DNA of 64,000 nucleotides. It comes from Poa pratensis. Lineage: Eukaryota > Streptophyta > Magnoliopsida > Poales > Poaceae. Position numbers and translations under genes: made by a program. The DNA lies in NCBI GenBank assembly GCA_947311845.1, contig CAMZMU010000081.1, positions 322,320 to 386,319 of the forward strand. Direction: 5' to 3'. Positions 31,815-44,274 of the stretch are shown one piece after another. How positions within the stretch are numbered: the stretch's first letter is position 1; every line of letters begins with the position of its first letter. The notes under the pieces were generated by a model, which saw only the letters and a list, made by a program, of their open reading frames with translations, was not told the DNA's origin and searched no databases.

Positions 31815-34800
31815 ATGGACATCGGCGACGGCGGGCAACAGCGGCGCGGGCCGGCCACCACCTCTGCCGAGCTTCAAGTTGGAGCTGGAAGCAGGGAGAA
31901 TCGAGCTAGAGCTGTAAGATTTTCTTCGAATCACTTGTGTTCTTGGTTAGGTTTTGATGTACAGTTTCAGAGAAGCACTAGATTCAGAGAAGCACTTTGT
32001 GATGTCCAGAACATTGGCTAGGTTTTGATGTCCAAAATTGGTTGTGCACTAGTTCCATGTGATGTTTGTTTCAGCTTCTTGTCTGTGCACTAGTGTTCAG
32101 AGAAGCATACTTGTGGCTAGTGTTAGTGCTGTTAATTCTGTCAAAAAAAATGGTGCTTTGAACATGCTTTTGTATTAAGTGCAGTTCTTAGTGATTTGGA
32201 TCTAGCTACTGTATAAAAATTTCTTAGTTACTGATTCTTAGTGATTTGAATTTAGCTATTGTCCTGAAGTCCAAAAATTGGTGCTTTGTACATGCTTTTG
32301 TCTTAAGTGCATCTGTTCATTGCTAATACGTAGCATTTTTCTGTCTTTGGCAGATAGACAAAAATTGGATTAGAGGATGTAGAAGACTTTCCAATGAGCA
32401 TCTGAAAGGAGTGGAAGATTTTATGCAGTTTGTTCGCAGAAGTGTTGCCGAGGATGCTGAAGTTCGTTGTCCATGTCGCACTTGTATGAACCGTGTACAC
32501 CTACCTCTAGAGAGAGTGGAGCACCATCTCCTTCTGAAAGGAATGGCAAGCACATATGATAAGTGGACCCATCATGGAGAAAATTCAGATGATGAACCTG
32601 ATGCAGAAGCACCCCATGCTGAACCTGATGCACAAGCACCCGGTGCTCAACCTGATGCACAAGCACACCTGTTTGGTGGTTTGGAGGAGGATGATCAGTA
32701 TGAAGATGACAGATTACCCGACCTGATGGAGGATTTGTACAATGCTGAAAACCATGATGAAGACCAGGGTGATGGACAGGAGTCTATCTTTGCCAAGGTG
32801 CTAGAGGAGATGAAGCAGGCACTTCAGGAGGGGGGGATATTTTCACGGTTTTCTTTCACCGTGAAATTGCTGCACATCAAGTCCTTCTACCGGATCAGCA
32901 ACGTTGCTTTCAACGCAATCCTGCAGCTTTTGATCATACAATTTCTAAACAGCACCATTCCTAAATCGTATGATGAAGCATTGAGTATAATACAGGAGCT
33001 GGGGCTTGGTTATGTGTCGATCCACGTCTGCAAAAACAATTGTGTGCTGTTTCGGAAGGAGTATAAAGACTGTGACAAGTGCCCGATATGTGATGCCTCT
33101 CGGTATAAGGATGCAGATGGGAGGAAGAGGATACCGGAGAAGGTTTTGAGACACTTTCCATTAATTCCGAGGCTGAAGAGGATATTTCTTTCGCCGAAAA
33201 CGGCAAAGGAGGTACGGTGGCACAAGGACAAGCGGCAACCCGTGGATAATGAACTCAGTCATCCAGCCGATGGTGAAGCATGGAAAGATTTTGATAGGAA
33301 ACACAAAGACTTTGCCGCAGATCCAAGAAACATAAGGCTTGGCATCGCCACGGATGGTTTTAATCCGTTCAATAACATGGCCAACTCCTACAGCATGTGG
33401 CCGGTGTTTGTGATGAACTACAACCTCCCACCATGGGCATGCATGGATCAATCAAACTTCAGGATGGTGTTGCTGATCCCGGGTCCAAAATCTCCGGGCA
33501 AGGATTTTGACGTCTTCTTAGAGCCCCTCGTGGAAGAATTGATGGAGCTATGGAAGGGTGTACGTACGCATGATGCCCTGAGTCCGGATAAGTTCAATCT
33601 ACGTGCAGCCATCATATGGTCCATCCATGATTTTCCGGGGCTGCACACACTCTTGGGGAGGATCACAGCGGGTTATCAGGCTTGTGTGCACTGTGACAAA
33701 AATCCTTGTTCGATGAAGATAAGGAACAAGATATGTTTTATTGGGCACCGCCGTTTCCTTGATCAAAACCATAAGTGGCGACGGAGCAAAGCTTTTAATG
33801 GCAAGACTGAAACCCGTGAGAAGCCAACAGAGTTCACTAAAGAAGAGCTAGAGCAACAGCTTGAGAAGGTGAGAGATGTCCGTCCAGGAAAGCATCAGAA
33901 GAAAAGAAAACGTGAGGATGGTCAATGTTGGAGCAGAAGGTCATCCTTGTGGGACCTTCCATACTATCCAGGCTTGAAGTTAAGGCACAATCTCGATGTT
34001 ATGCACATCGAGAAAAATATTTTTGACAATTTGCTTGGAACATTTATGAGCATCGAAGGCAAGACAAAGGATACGGTAAACTCCAGGCTTGATTTGGAAG
34101 ACATGGGAATAAGAGAGGAGCTACATCTACAGCCTGTTGATAAGAAGATGAAAATTCTTCTTATGAAATGCCGCAAGCATGGTACACGATGAGTAAAGAA
34201 CAAAAGATTGCATTTTGTGAGTTCATAAAGGCTGTGAGGTTTCCAGATGGCTACGCCTCGAACCTAGCAAGGTGTGTGTCCCCCGATGGATGCAAGCTTC
34301 AAGGGCTCAAGACCCATGACTGCCATATTCTCCTCCAACGAATTTTACCAGTGGGCCTCCGAGGAATTATGGATAAGGAAATATATGAGGCTGTCGCTGA
34401 GCTCGGAAACTTCTTTCGAGAACTATGCTGCAAAACACTGAAGTTAGATGTTCTGGAAAGACTTAAAGCTGAAATCCCGGTTATTCTTTGTAAACTTGAG
34501 AGGATTTTCCCTCCAGCATTCTTCGACGTGATGGTCCATTTGGCCATCCATCTACCGAAGAGGCGATCCTTAGAGGCCCGGTCCATTATGGTTGGATGTT
34601 CCCCGTCGAAAGAAGGTTGCTTACAACTAAGCGCTTTGTGAGAAACACGGCCAGACCTGAAGGATCCATTGCCGAAGCATATGTTGTGGACGAGTGCTTG
34701 ACGTTCTGCTCTAGATATTTCGATGATGTGGACACAAGATTTAACAAGAAGGGCAGAAATAGGGCGCGAGACGATTCACAAAGTCATGACTTGTCGGTTT

Positions 34801-36147
34801 TCAACCATGGTGTGAACTTCCTTGGAGGCTCGGACTACTTGGAGGTTGGGGCTGAATATGAGAAGATGGTTTGGTACGTGCTCAGTAGCTGCGCGGAGGT
34901 TCAACCATATATCGAGTATGTATTTTCTTGTGCACTTGTATGCTTCTTTTGGTTGGAACCTATTTGCTTGGCCTAGTGTTCTGATCCTCTGTTTTTTTGG
35001 CATTGCAGGAAGTGTAAAGAAGAGTTGAGGCAGCAAGATAGCCATATCAATTTCGACAAATGGCTTGTGAAGGGCTTTGCCAAATGGTTTATGAACCATG
35101 TGAGATTTTTAGCCTTTGAATCAGTTGTTGCATGTCTTTATTTTATTTTGTTTGGTTTATGTGTTATTCATCCTAGATGTGTTTGTGCAGGTTGGAAAAC
35201 TGCATGGCGAGAAGAAGGTCAGTGATGATCTGTTTGCCTTGGCCTGCCTCCCAGATAAGCGAGTGAGAGTGTACTCAGCGTGTATTGTTGGTGGTGTCCG
35301 ATACCACACCGTTGATCGCGAGAAGAACAGGAAGACCCAGAATAGTGGGATCCTTACCGAGGGAACACATGATGGGGATGACATTGAGTTCTATGGTCAG
35401 CTTAGGAGGATAATAAGTTTGCAGTACAACTCCAGCGGAGGCGTTGATCGCTCGGTGGTCCTTTTTAGCTGTGATTGGTTTGATATAGGTGGAAAGAAGA
35501 AGACAGGAGTCCGGGATGATGGATACTTCAAAAGCATAAACATTGGAAGGTTCTGGTATAAAAATGATCCCTTCATTCTAACAACGATGGCAACCAAAGT
35601 TTTTTATGTGCCAGACACCTTGTATCATGGAAATTGGCGAGTTGTGCAGAAATTTCAGCACAGGCATTTGTGGAGCGTGAAAGAAATTCAAACGGAAGAG
35701 GGTCCCGGAGTTCATGATCTGGCATACCAAGACGATGAGTCAACGGAAGTTCCGGTGCAACCTAAAGAAAGCAATGTGCAAACCAGGCTGCGAAGGGACC
35801 GTGAACGTGTGTTGGTTGATGCTGCAGTTGTAGAAACAAGTAAGAAGAGAAGGAAGGAGGTGGTGGATGTGCATGAAAGCGAGGATGAGGATGAGACGAT
35901 GCTGCAATATCATAGCGACGATGACGATGAGAGGGCTGGGCATAGAAATCCTGGTTTTGATCTCGATGATGAGAAGTTAGGTAAATTCTATCTTCTATGT
36001 TCTTTTCTGGAAATTCTGCTCATCTTCACACAAGGTTGCTGTTGGTGCTCAAGTTCTATCTTCTATGTTCATTTCTTGAAATTTTGCTCATCTTTTGTTC
36101 ACATGATTCATTTTGTTGCAGGCCTGATGGATGTGCTTGATGGATGA
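31815..36147 (+). pseudogene. tnp2-like: TNP2-like transposase gene of CACTA-3, frameshifted
   Basis: TNP2 (TNPD) is the CACTA transposase that cuts at the termini. A possible first exon 31815-31913 (MDIGDGGQQ) joins in phase over a GT...AG intron (31914-32353) to IDKNWIRGCRRLS, the start of the Transpos_assoc domain (RCPCRTCMNR...HHLLLKGM). The tnp2 core follows (YKDCDKCPICDASRY, LATDGFNPF-like GIATDGFNPFNNM, WSIHDFPGLHTLLGR, HNLDVMHIEKNIFDNLLG). A frameshift near 34170 leads into the DUF4218 part, and another near 34570 lies before FPVERRL and PEGSIAEAYVVDECLTFCSRYF. Introns at 34916-35008, 35100-35190 and 35981-36121 fit in phase. The DUF4216-type part (FYGQLRRIISLQY, DWFDIG) and a Glu/Asp-rich tail end at TGA 36145-36147. 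Confidence 0.85.
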
Positions 36148-36228
36148 CACAAGGTTCTGTTGCTACTGTTTCTGGATGTGCTTGATGGATGACACAAGGT
36201 TCTGTTGCTGCTGTTTCTGGATGTGCTT
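36133..36228 (+). repeat. 48-bp tandem duplication after the TNP2-like gene
   Basis: GTGCTTGATGGATGACACAA and following bases are repeated twice across the stop codon and 3' UTR of the TNP2-like gene. Confidence 0.7.
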
Positions 36229-36454
36229 GTACCTGATGAATGTGCTTGTAACTTGTAATGGATGTTTTTCAGTTCTGACAAGAATTTGTAAGCTTTTTGA
36301 TGCAGCAATCTAAGAATATTGCACTTGGTAGTCTGAATATTGAACTTGCTGTGCTTGTTCGAATTTGTTTCACTTGTTATTGCTTCTTAATACTGCACTT
36401 GTTATAGTTTCTGAATATTGCACTTGCTCTGTCTGTCTAGACAGGATTGCAAAA

Positions 36455-36535
36455 AAATGGTGGAGGCCTGGGACACGAACCCAGGACCTCAGGGTACAGT
36501 GTATTGTGTGTTGCCATTGGGTTAGATGGGAGATC
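36455..36535 (-). ncRNA. Second tRNA-like unit with Pol III terminator in CACTA-3
   Basis: Minus strand: TAACCCAATGGCAAC (A box-like), then B box GGTTCGTGTCC near 36475 flanked by CCTG/CAGG pairing, then CTCCACCATTTTTTT: CCA followed by T7. It lies about 310 bp after the TNP2-like stop codon on the opposite strand. Part-tRNA resemblance only. Confidence 0.45.
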
Positions 36536-37104
36536 TTGTTAGATATAGCCCATTTGTCCTTTTTAATGTATTAACAGTGCAGTCGTAAAAATGCAAACAA
36601 AACGTGATCAACACATTTCATTCATGAAATACTGGAACATATTGAAAACAAAATAAAAATGCATGATCAAGCACAAAATAGCTTATACATAGATCATCCA
36701 ACAACAATCTGATACCCAACCATCTCCAACAATACTGGAACATTTCATAGACAACCATGTCCAAAAGCAAACGGATACCTTACTAGATTCATTACATAGT
36801 ATTACCAGTTCACACAACTAGATTCATTACATGCCACATTACTAGATAACACATGCTTCAGACCAAGTAGATTACCATACCAAATAGATCACAAAAAGCA
36901 GCCATAGTTCATGCTTCAAACACAGCTTCAGACCAACTAGATAACACATGCTATATTTTGTCAACAACCACCTTCAGACTCTTGGCACCATGGTTTCGAA
37001 ACCAGAACATGAGAATGTCACCCACTTTCCATTTCTGATCCGTCGTTACAGACAGCCATTCTCGTGTCAGACTCTTGGCACCATGGTGTCGAAACCAGAA
37101 CATG
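36536..37104. other. CACTA-3 spacer with a 93-bp duplication
   Basis: CAGACTCTTGGCACCATGGT followed by (T/G)TCGAAACCAGAACATGAGAA occurs at 36975 and again at 37068. The preceding 36600-36950 is AT-rich with repeated CTAGATTCATTACAT-type phrases. No gene. Confidence 0.6.
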
Positions 37105-38430
37105 AGAAACAAGCTATCATGAACGAAGATCTATGGCTTTCATGCCAAACTACCAATCTTATGGCCACAATCATAATATAGTTTGTTCAAATATGCCCAA
37201 ATTTGGCACATGTGTGCACGGTGGGATGACGAACAATGTTGCCGACCAAAGATTTCAACATGTTTCACAAAAAAATCCACTTTTCATTTTATAAGTGCAA
37301 AACCCAGAGTTTTTTGTGAAGCGGCTACCGAGAATATCGGGCAAAATGGCACCGCTCATTTTTTGACTCAAAGTACAACACATTTCATGCACAATCAGCG
37401 AAAAGTATGCATTTTAGGGCTTTCTACCTACTTTAATCAATTAAAACCGTTTCCTGCCGATTCAGCTGAAAACTGCTAGAATTTGAACTACAGGTGCTAC
37501 ATAGTTTGCCCACTATTTTTCCTAAAAATCATTTTTAGATTCACAAGTGGCTATTAATTTCATCAGAGATATACCAAAATATCCGCATGATTCAATCCCT
37601 AGACACAAACGGTCACGACGGCGACTCCGACTAGATTTTGAAACCACCATACGAAATTCATAAAAAATCAAAAAAATGGGAAACCTTCGCGTAGCGTCAT
37701 CTTATGTGAGGTAGTTAACAGAAAAAATATAAACTTGCAATACGGAAGTTTTCATGAAAAAATGTTCTCAGAAACAAGCTATCATGAACGAAGATCTATG
37801 GCTTTCATGCCAAACTACCAATCTTATGGCCACAATCATAATATAGTTTGTTCAAATATGCCCAAATTTGGCACATGTGTGCACGGTGGGATGACGAACA
37901 ATGTTGCCGACCAAAGATTTCAACATGTTTCACAAAAAAATCCACTTTTCATTTTATAAGTGCAAAACCCAGAGTTTTTTGTGAAGCGGCTACCGAGAAT
38001 ATCGGGCAAAATGGCACCGCTCATTTTTTGAGTCAAAGTAGAACACATTTCATGCACAATCAGCGAAAAGTATGCATTTTAGGGCTTTCTACCTACTTTA
38101 ATCAATTAAAACCGTTTCCTGCCGATTCAGCTGAAAACTGCTAGAATTTGAACTACAGGTGCTACATAGTTTGCCCACTATTTTTCCTAAAAATCATTTT
38201 TAGATTCACAAGTGGCTATTTCATCAGAGATATACCAAAATATCCGCATGATTCAATCCCTAGACACGAACGGTCACGACGGTGACTTCGACTAGATTTT
38301 GAAATCACCATACAAAATTCATAAAAAATAAAAAAAAGGGGAAACCTTCACGTAGCGTCATCTTATGTGACATAGTTAACATATAAATATATAAACTTGC
38401 AATACGGAAGTTTTCGTGAAAAAGTGTTCT
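37105..38430. repeat. Two ~665-bp tandem units, reversed relatives of the CACTA-2 array
   Basis: Unit 1 starts about 37105 and unit 2 about 37771; GCCCAAATTTGGCACATGTG recurs at 37191 and 37856. Read on the complement, the units match the CACTA-2 array: GGCACATGTGT next to TGGGATG, the CACAAA...GCGGCTACCGAGA block, AGCTGAAAAC and CGTAGCGTCA. The two units are about 97% alike by eye. Confidence 0.85.
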
Positions 38431-38633
38431 CAAAACTTATGTGACACCTTATGTTACATCTTATGTGACATCTTAATCATGTGAAACTTTTCACTAAACT
38501 CTATATCACATCATTACACACTTGAATTATATTTAGTTTGTACACAATTTCAATTCATACATACACTATTCATTTTTGCCCACTTTAATTGTATTTAGTT
38601 TGTACAACAAACCCCAAAATGGCAAAGCTAAAA

Positions 38634-38765
38634 TTTCCCTCCATTTTTTCATCTAAAACCACCAATTTCCCTCCACTTTCCCTCCCTCCCGCCTGTCCTA
38701 ATATTTCCCTCCATTTTTTCATCTAAAACCACCAATTTCCCTCCACTTTCCCTCCCTCCCACATT
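38634..38765. repeat. 64-bp tandem duplication (TTTCCCTCC-rich)
   Basis: ATTTCCCTCCATTTTTTCAT through CCACTTTCCCTCCCTCCC is present twice in tandem (about 38634 and 38700). Confidence 0.8.
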
Positions 38766-39044
38766 CCTGTCTGAATTTTCGCTGAAATGACAGAAACAAC
38801 CCACCACAATTGAAAAAGGTTGGGGTATTTCCGTAATTCCCACCGTCGAACCCTCTACACACGCCCATCTCCTCGTCCCGATCCAGACAATTCCCCAATC
38901 CTCCTCCCATCTTGCCGCCGCACCGAGAGAGAAGGGACATCGCACCGCCGCCGCACCGCCGATCTTGCTGCTGCCCGGAGCCTCGTCCTCGTCGAGCAGA
39001 GCATGAGGATGAGGTCACCACTCCGTCCTCGTCGTCCGCGCTGA

Positions 39045-39260
39045 AGCCCGGACGCCGCCGCCGCCAAGAACTTCCTCATCCACGCCGCCGCCAAGGACTT
39101 CCTCATCCACGCCGCCGCCAAGGACTTCTTCATCCACGCCGCCGCCAAGGACTTCTTCATCCACGCCGCCGACAAGGACTTCTTCATCCACGCCGCCGAC
39201 AAGGACTTCTTCCTCGATGCCGGCAAGAACTTCTTCCTTGACGCCGCCAAGAACTCCTTC
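39045..39260. repeat. ~27-bp tandem repeats upstream of the second CACTA-3 gene
   Basis: Seven or so copies of GCCGCCGCCAAGGACTTCNT CATCCAC with drift to GCCGACAAGG. The unit is a multiple of three, so frames stay open on both strands. It lies about 0.9 kb before the second gene, perhaps in its 5' leader. The ORFs here are not supported as genes. Confidence 0.7.
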
Positions 39261-40172
39261 CTCGACAACGTCACCTGCAGCGTCCCCTCCATCTCTCCTC
39301 CGACCTCAGGTCCTCCGTTCACTCCTCAGGCTTGCGTGTCATGGCGTGTTCTAGGTTGCTAAATTAGCTACAACTAGGGTTTGCGTGTACTGGCCTCTAG
39401 GTTTGCATACCTAGGGTTAGGGTTTGCGTGGCATGCCCTCTCTGTTCATGGAGGATGATTGATTGGTTGTTCCTAGTACTAGTACTTGCTTTCTTGCTTC
39501 AGCTTGTATTTGCTCGCTGAATTATCTATACTCATAGTATTTGCTTGCTCATTTTGCTCAATTACCTATGTTCATCATGCTTTGAAAGCTCCTAGTCCTT
39601 ACTGTACTGTTATGGAGTGCGCTGGAATGCAGCTAGTTCTTGCTTGCTCCAGCTACTACTTGCTTTGTACTGTTCTTGCTGTATAGTAGTATCTCTGGAA
39701 TGCTCTATAATTATTTGCTGATTTAAATATGAGTTACATGTTTATCATTGTTTGGTTGATGTAAACTTTGCTTGATGTAAATGTGCTACATGTAGTTCTG
39801 TTGGTTGGCATGCCAAGTAGTTGACCTTTGATGTAAATTTGATTTTTTAGTTGACCTTTGATCAATACTAGCTTGCTTGGTTATGTTACATGACATGCTA
39901 ATTTATTTGCTTAGTTACTGGCCAATCCAGTACTAAATCAGTGGTGTGCTGTTTCCTGCCTACCGTTCTAGCTAGTACTGCTGCTGTCTTAGTGGGATGT
40001 CTTGCACTTATTTTCAGTTGTAGTTATGTTGTTAATCCACATTGGTGCACTGCTAGCTTGCTTGGTTTTGTGGTGCATATTGTTGATTAAGTCTTGATTT
40101 CTCTTCTACTTTATCAAGTCCACTAATTCTTGTTCATTCTATTTTGCATCCCCTCCCCCCTCCAGATCAGCC
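39261..40172. other. Likely 5' leader or intron DNA of the second CACTA-3 gene
   Basis: T-rich, intron-like DNA with repeated TAGTACT, CTTGCTTG and ATGTAAA phrases. A good acceptor-like tract, CCCTCCCCCCTCCAG, precedes ATCAGCCATGAC at 40173. No gene of its own is seen. Confidence 0.5.
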
Positions 40173-43100
40173 ATGACAAAGATGGCAAAGAAGAAGGTGC
40201 TGTATGGTATGTAACCTTTTCCTTGTGCTTATCCTGCTAGATTGTCTATGTATGCTCTGATGTGACCAGCCTATGTTTGAAACCTGGCTTATGTGTTATT
40301 ATTTGGTTATATTTTTGCTTGTGCTTGTTAGGGTACCAGGAATAAATAAAAATAAAACATGATAGGATAAATAAATTGACCAGAATGGGTTCGTTGCTAA
40401 TGAATTTGTTATACCCACTATCATGTTTCAAATAAGTAATTTGGTTGTTTGTTTGTGTTGTCTTGCTTCTCCATGCATTTCAACCAATCAAACTTACTGC
40501 TACTTCATTTATTTCTTGAGAAGAACCGCCTATGACCGAATACGAGAAGCTTAGGGCTGAAAACATGATGAGGAACAACCGCAGATTGCAGGAAATGGGC
40601 ATCAATGCATTAGTGTCCATGTTTAGGAAGAGCAGCAATGATCATGAAGGTAGTGCAGTTACTTGTGATGACTCAGCATCTGGCATAACTCAAGGTTCAG
40701 GTTCTGAGTATAGTCCTAAAGATGACGAAGTGAGCCAGCAAGATGAAAGTGATGACACCTCACTGAAGCAAGTAAAGGTGGGTGTGTGTGAGAGGGGGGG
40801 GGATACTTTGTCTGCTTTCTGTTTCATGTTTGTTTTAGATTCTGTTCAAACAATTTTTCTACTCATATAATCTAATGCAATTGTCTTCTCTGTTATACAA
40901 GGAACTGAAGGTAACTAGAAGAAAGAAGTGTGATGTCAAGAAGAAAAGCAGCAGAAGGACAAGCTCACCTGCCTCAACACCATCAGCTGCGTCAACACCA
41001 TCATCTGCCATGGCTCCAGGGAAAAGGGTGATGCCCCCACCTCAAGGAGCAACGCAAAGAATGCTACAAGGTCTTGAACCTGAAGATGCTCCCACTCGAG
41101 TCACTAGACAGAAGAAGGCGTTGGAAGAAAGCCTGCTGCTTAAGGATGGAGGAAGCCAGCAGCACATGGATGAAGAGAGCTCAATGCACATGGATGAAGA
41201 GAGCGCAAGGCACTTGGAAGAAGGAAGCCAAAGGCACATGGAAGGAGGCGAAAGGGGCATGGAGTCAAGCCACATGGTCACAAATATGTCACTAACTGTT
41301 GCTGGCAGTTCTGAACAACAGGAGCACCATACTCTTGTTAGAGGCAAGTTACTCCCATCTTTTTTAGTGTTTCCATGGGCATACCTATTGCTCACTGTTG
41401 CATGTCCTTATTTTATGTATTCAGTTGATCAATGCATACATGTCTATATGACATTCTGCCATGTCTTCATTTGTCCTATTTCAGGTAAAACTGCTTTTGT
41501 CAACCACAAAAGAAAGGGCACAGGGCTTGAAAGGATAACCAATGGATTGGGCGCGAAGGTCACCATCGAGATTGCTGAAGGGATGAAACGCCCAGAGAAG
41601 CCTTTGCAGGCTGCAAAGTTTGCATCAGAGTGTGGCTATACTGCAAGAAGCCTTATGCCAGTCCTCCCTCACTTCAAGGAGTACAAAAAGGATCCTACCC
41701 TTGTAAAGAACTATATTGGAAAAGTGGCGGTAAGCTAATTACTTTGTAGCTGAATGCCATCTTTTTGGTGTGGATACTGATAATATGATTATCTGATTGT
41801 GTTCCTTTGCCTTGTTTGCTGTGTCTTGGTAGGGCAATTTCAAGTTGAACACCGATTCAAAGGTTGTTCAGGAGGCATGCACAGACATTCTACAGAAAAT
41901 TTGCAAGAACAGACGCCACTTGATCAAGAAGAAAATTTTCGACGAAGTCCCAGCAAACCAAGTCAGCATCAAGTCCCGGTGGAAGGGTTGCCGGACAGTG
42001 AATGGAAAAGGCTAGTAGAACTGTGGTCTACCCCAAGACACAAAGTAGGCCTTGTTTATGCTTGCTTTCCTGATGATCATCATGTTTCTGCTCTATGCAT
42101 TAGCATGTACCTGCTGTCCTAATTACCCGAACCATTTTTCAATTGTAGAAAACTTGTGACAGTGCCAGGACTAATCGAGGGAAAGTTAAGTTCCAGCAGA
42201 GGACTGGTTCTCGATGCTACGCGGCCCATATCTATGCCACGGTAAGAACCCTCAAGTTTTTCAATTGTCCTAAGCAACTTTTGTCACACACTCAAGCTCA
42301 GATCCAGCAGAAGTCTGATTGTCTTCTATATGAAAAATGTTTCAGAGGAAGGAGCGTAACGGTGAACCAATGTCTGCTGTCGACACATTTAGGGCCACAC
42401 ACCACAGCAAAGAACATGGATACTCCCCGGAAGTCCAGAAGGCTATAGTAAGTCACCTGTGCCATTGTTGATCATGACGTCTTTCCGGACATGTTTCTAT
42501 GCCCCTGTGAATCAGGGTTTCCTCATGTTTACTTGTAAATATGCTGCTTGTGAATCTGGTACTAGTAGTAATGTTTGACTGGTACTTTCCTTTGGTCAAT
42601 TTCATTCAACAACTTCATGCTGCTAGTGTATGCTCCAGTGGTGTTAATATGCTGCTAGTGTTAATATGCTGCTGGTGTTAATATGCTGCTGGTCAATATG
42701 CTGCTGGTGTTAATATGCTGCTGGTGTATGCTCCAGCTTGGGGGAGTGCTCCAGTGGTGTTAATATGCTGCTAGTGGTGTTAACAACTTCATGCTGCTGG
42801 TCAATTTCATGTCAATATGCTGCTAGTGTATGCTCAGTGGTGTTAGTATCTCTATTTTTTATGTGTCAAGAGAATTTGGGTTGAAGTTTCTGTTCATTAC
42901 TCCTAGCATGCTCATGTCTAATTCTACATATGCAGAGTGACATGGAGACCATATTGGCTGTGCCTGTACCAGAAGGAGGTCAACCAAAATCTGATGTCGA
43001 CGCTGTTGCTGAAGTTCTAACCAAGGCATGCCCGTCAAGCACGTTCCTGAGGAATGTTGGTCTGAGATCAAGCTCATCCAAGAAGTCTAGCAAATCAGAT

Positions 43101-43315
43101 GTTGTGGCTGCACATGTCACTGACCTTGAGGAGAAGCTGCAGAGGGAAAACAAAGCAATGCGGGCCGAGCTGCTGAAATGAAGAGGAAGACTGAAGAATC
43201 GGAAGCCGCACAAGCTGTCCGCGACAAGGAGCATGAAGAGCTGCGCAAGAAGACTGATGAAACAAATGAGAGGTTGGCTCAGTTCATGTCACTGATGGGA
43301 GCAAAAGTTCTGTGA
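40173..43315 (+). pseudogene. Transposase_24 (TNPA-like) gene of CACTA-3, frameshifted
   Basis: TNPA-like proteins bind CACTA subterminal motifs. Eight exons can be drawn in phase: 40173-40206, 40524-40777, 40901-41343, 41485-41729, 41833-42044, 42149-42241, 42346-42447 and 42936-43315. The intron at 41344-41484 uses a GC donor (AG|GCAAGT). The product starts MTKMAKKKVLYE, then has MTEYEKLRAENMMRNN, a Ser/Lys-rich linker and repeats of (S)xHMDEES/HLEEGSQ. The Transposase_24-type core (plant Ptta/En/Spm family) runs KTAFVNHKRKGTGL...DILQKICKNRRHLIK, DSEWKRLVELWSTPRHK, and RTNRGKVKFQQRTGSRCY. A C-terminal coiled coil ends QFMSLMGAKVL. Single-base frameshifts near 41975 and 43178 disable it. Confidence 0.85.
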
Positions 43316-44271
43316 GGATGGGTACCTGATGGATGTTAAGTTAGCTAGAATGGTAAGTTTTGGCCTGAAGGTGATGTGAACCTGGCTTTGGATATGGTAA
43401 TTTTGGTCTGTGATGTAAACCTGATGCTCATGATCTTGCATGTAAACCTGATGCTGATACACTATGGTAATTTTGGCCTGTGATTTGAATCTGGAAGAAT
43501 ATGTGATTTTGAGTTGTGAGTTGATGTGTTGATTTGAATACCTGGGATATTTGTTTTAACTCAAATTTACTCGATTTCAAAATGAAATTTGAATTCAAAT
43601 GTACTTGAATTTCTGGATTTGAATTTCATCTTATACTGTGCAACTGGGCTAAAGAGGCCTTGGGCCCAAACTCTTTGGGCTGGAACAATGTTGGGCTGAC
43701 CCATATCGAGGAAATGTAATGCTGAAAAGAAATTGCAGAAAAAACATAAATGGGCTAAAAAGTTGGGTTGACCGACATAAATGGGCTGAAAAAGTTGGGC
43801 TGGCCCATATGGAGGAGCTGTAAAATAAAAAAGGAAGATAAAAAAACATAAATGGGCCGAACAAAGTTGGGCTGGCCCATATGGAGGAGCTGTAAATTCA
43901 AAAAGAAATTGCGGAAAAAAAAATGGGCTGAACATTTGGGCTTGGCCCATCTAGTGACCAACGTGGACTGGGCTGAATCTGTTCTATGACCTTCTGATTT
44001 GGTCACAAATTTGCCACGTAGGATTGGCCACGTAGGATCTGACGTGGCTATGCCAGACAGCGCGTGACCAAAAAAATTGGTCATAAGAGTTATGACCATC
44101 AAATTTGGTCATAGATGGTTATGACCAATTCGAAAAAAAGGTCACATATGACCGTTTGAGACGCTCCGTATGTGACTTTCAGATTTTGGTCATAAAAAGG
44201 TCATAGATGAAAAATTATGACCTTTTAGTGACCAAATTTGTGAGTCACTAGTTAACATATTTCTTGTAGTG
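43316..44271. repeat. Right subterminal region of CACTA-3
   Basis: 43690-43950 has three to four imperfect copies of a unit with GGGCTGGCCCATATGGAGGA and AAAACATAAATGGGC. 43980-44271 is dense in TGACC/GGTCA(T/C) motifs up to the terminus. The left end of CACTA-2 has the same order of GGGCC-rich then GGTCA-rich DNA. Confidence 0.75.
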
Positions 44272-44274
44272 AAA

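Larger units (their letters stand above)
30658..44271 (+). mobile_element. CACTA-3: large CACTA transposon with both transposase genes
   Basis: Inverted ends CACTACAAGAAATATGTCAA (left) and CACTACAAGAAATATGTTAA (right, read inwards), both continuing CTAGTGAC, with TSD AAA at 30655-30657 and 44272-44274. It is 13,614 bp long. Removing it and one TSD copy rejoins the pol frame of element C in phase. Order: subterminal repeats, tRNA-like unit, TNP2-like gene, second tRNA-like unit, two 660-bp repeats, GC-rich microrepeats, Transposase_24 gene, subterminal repeats. Both genes carry frameshifts, so this copy is not autonomous now. Confidence 0.95.

Noticed and set aside
38855..39322. Frames across the 27-bp repeats (KKSLAAAWM on minus, RRRQGLLHP on plus) as structural proteins
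   Set aside because: The period is a multiple of three, so frames stay open on both strands; the region is upstream leader DNA of the TNPA-like gene.
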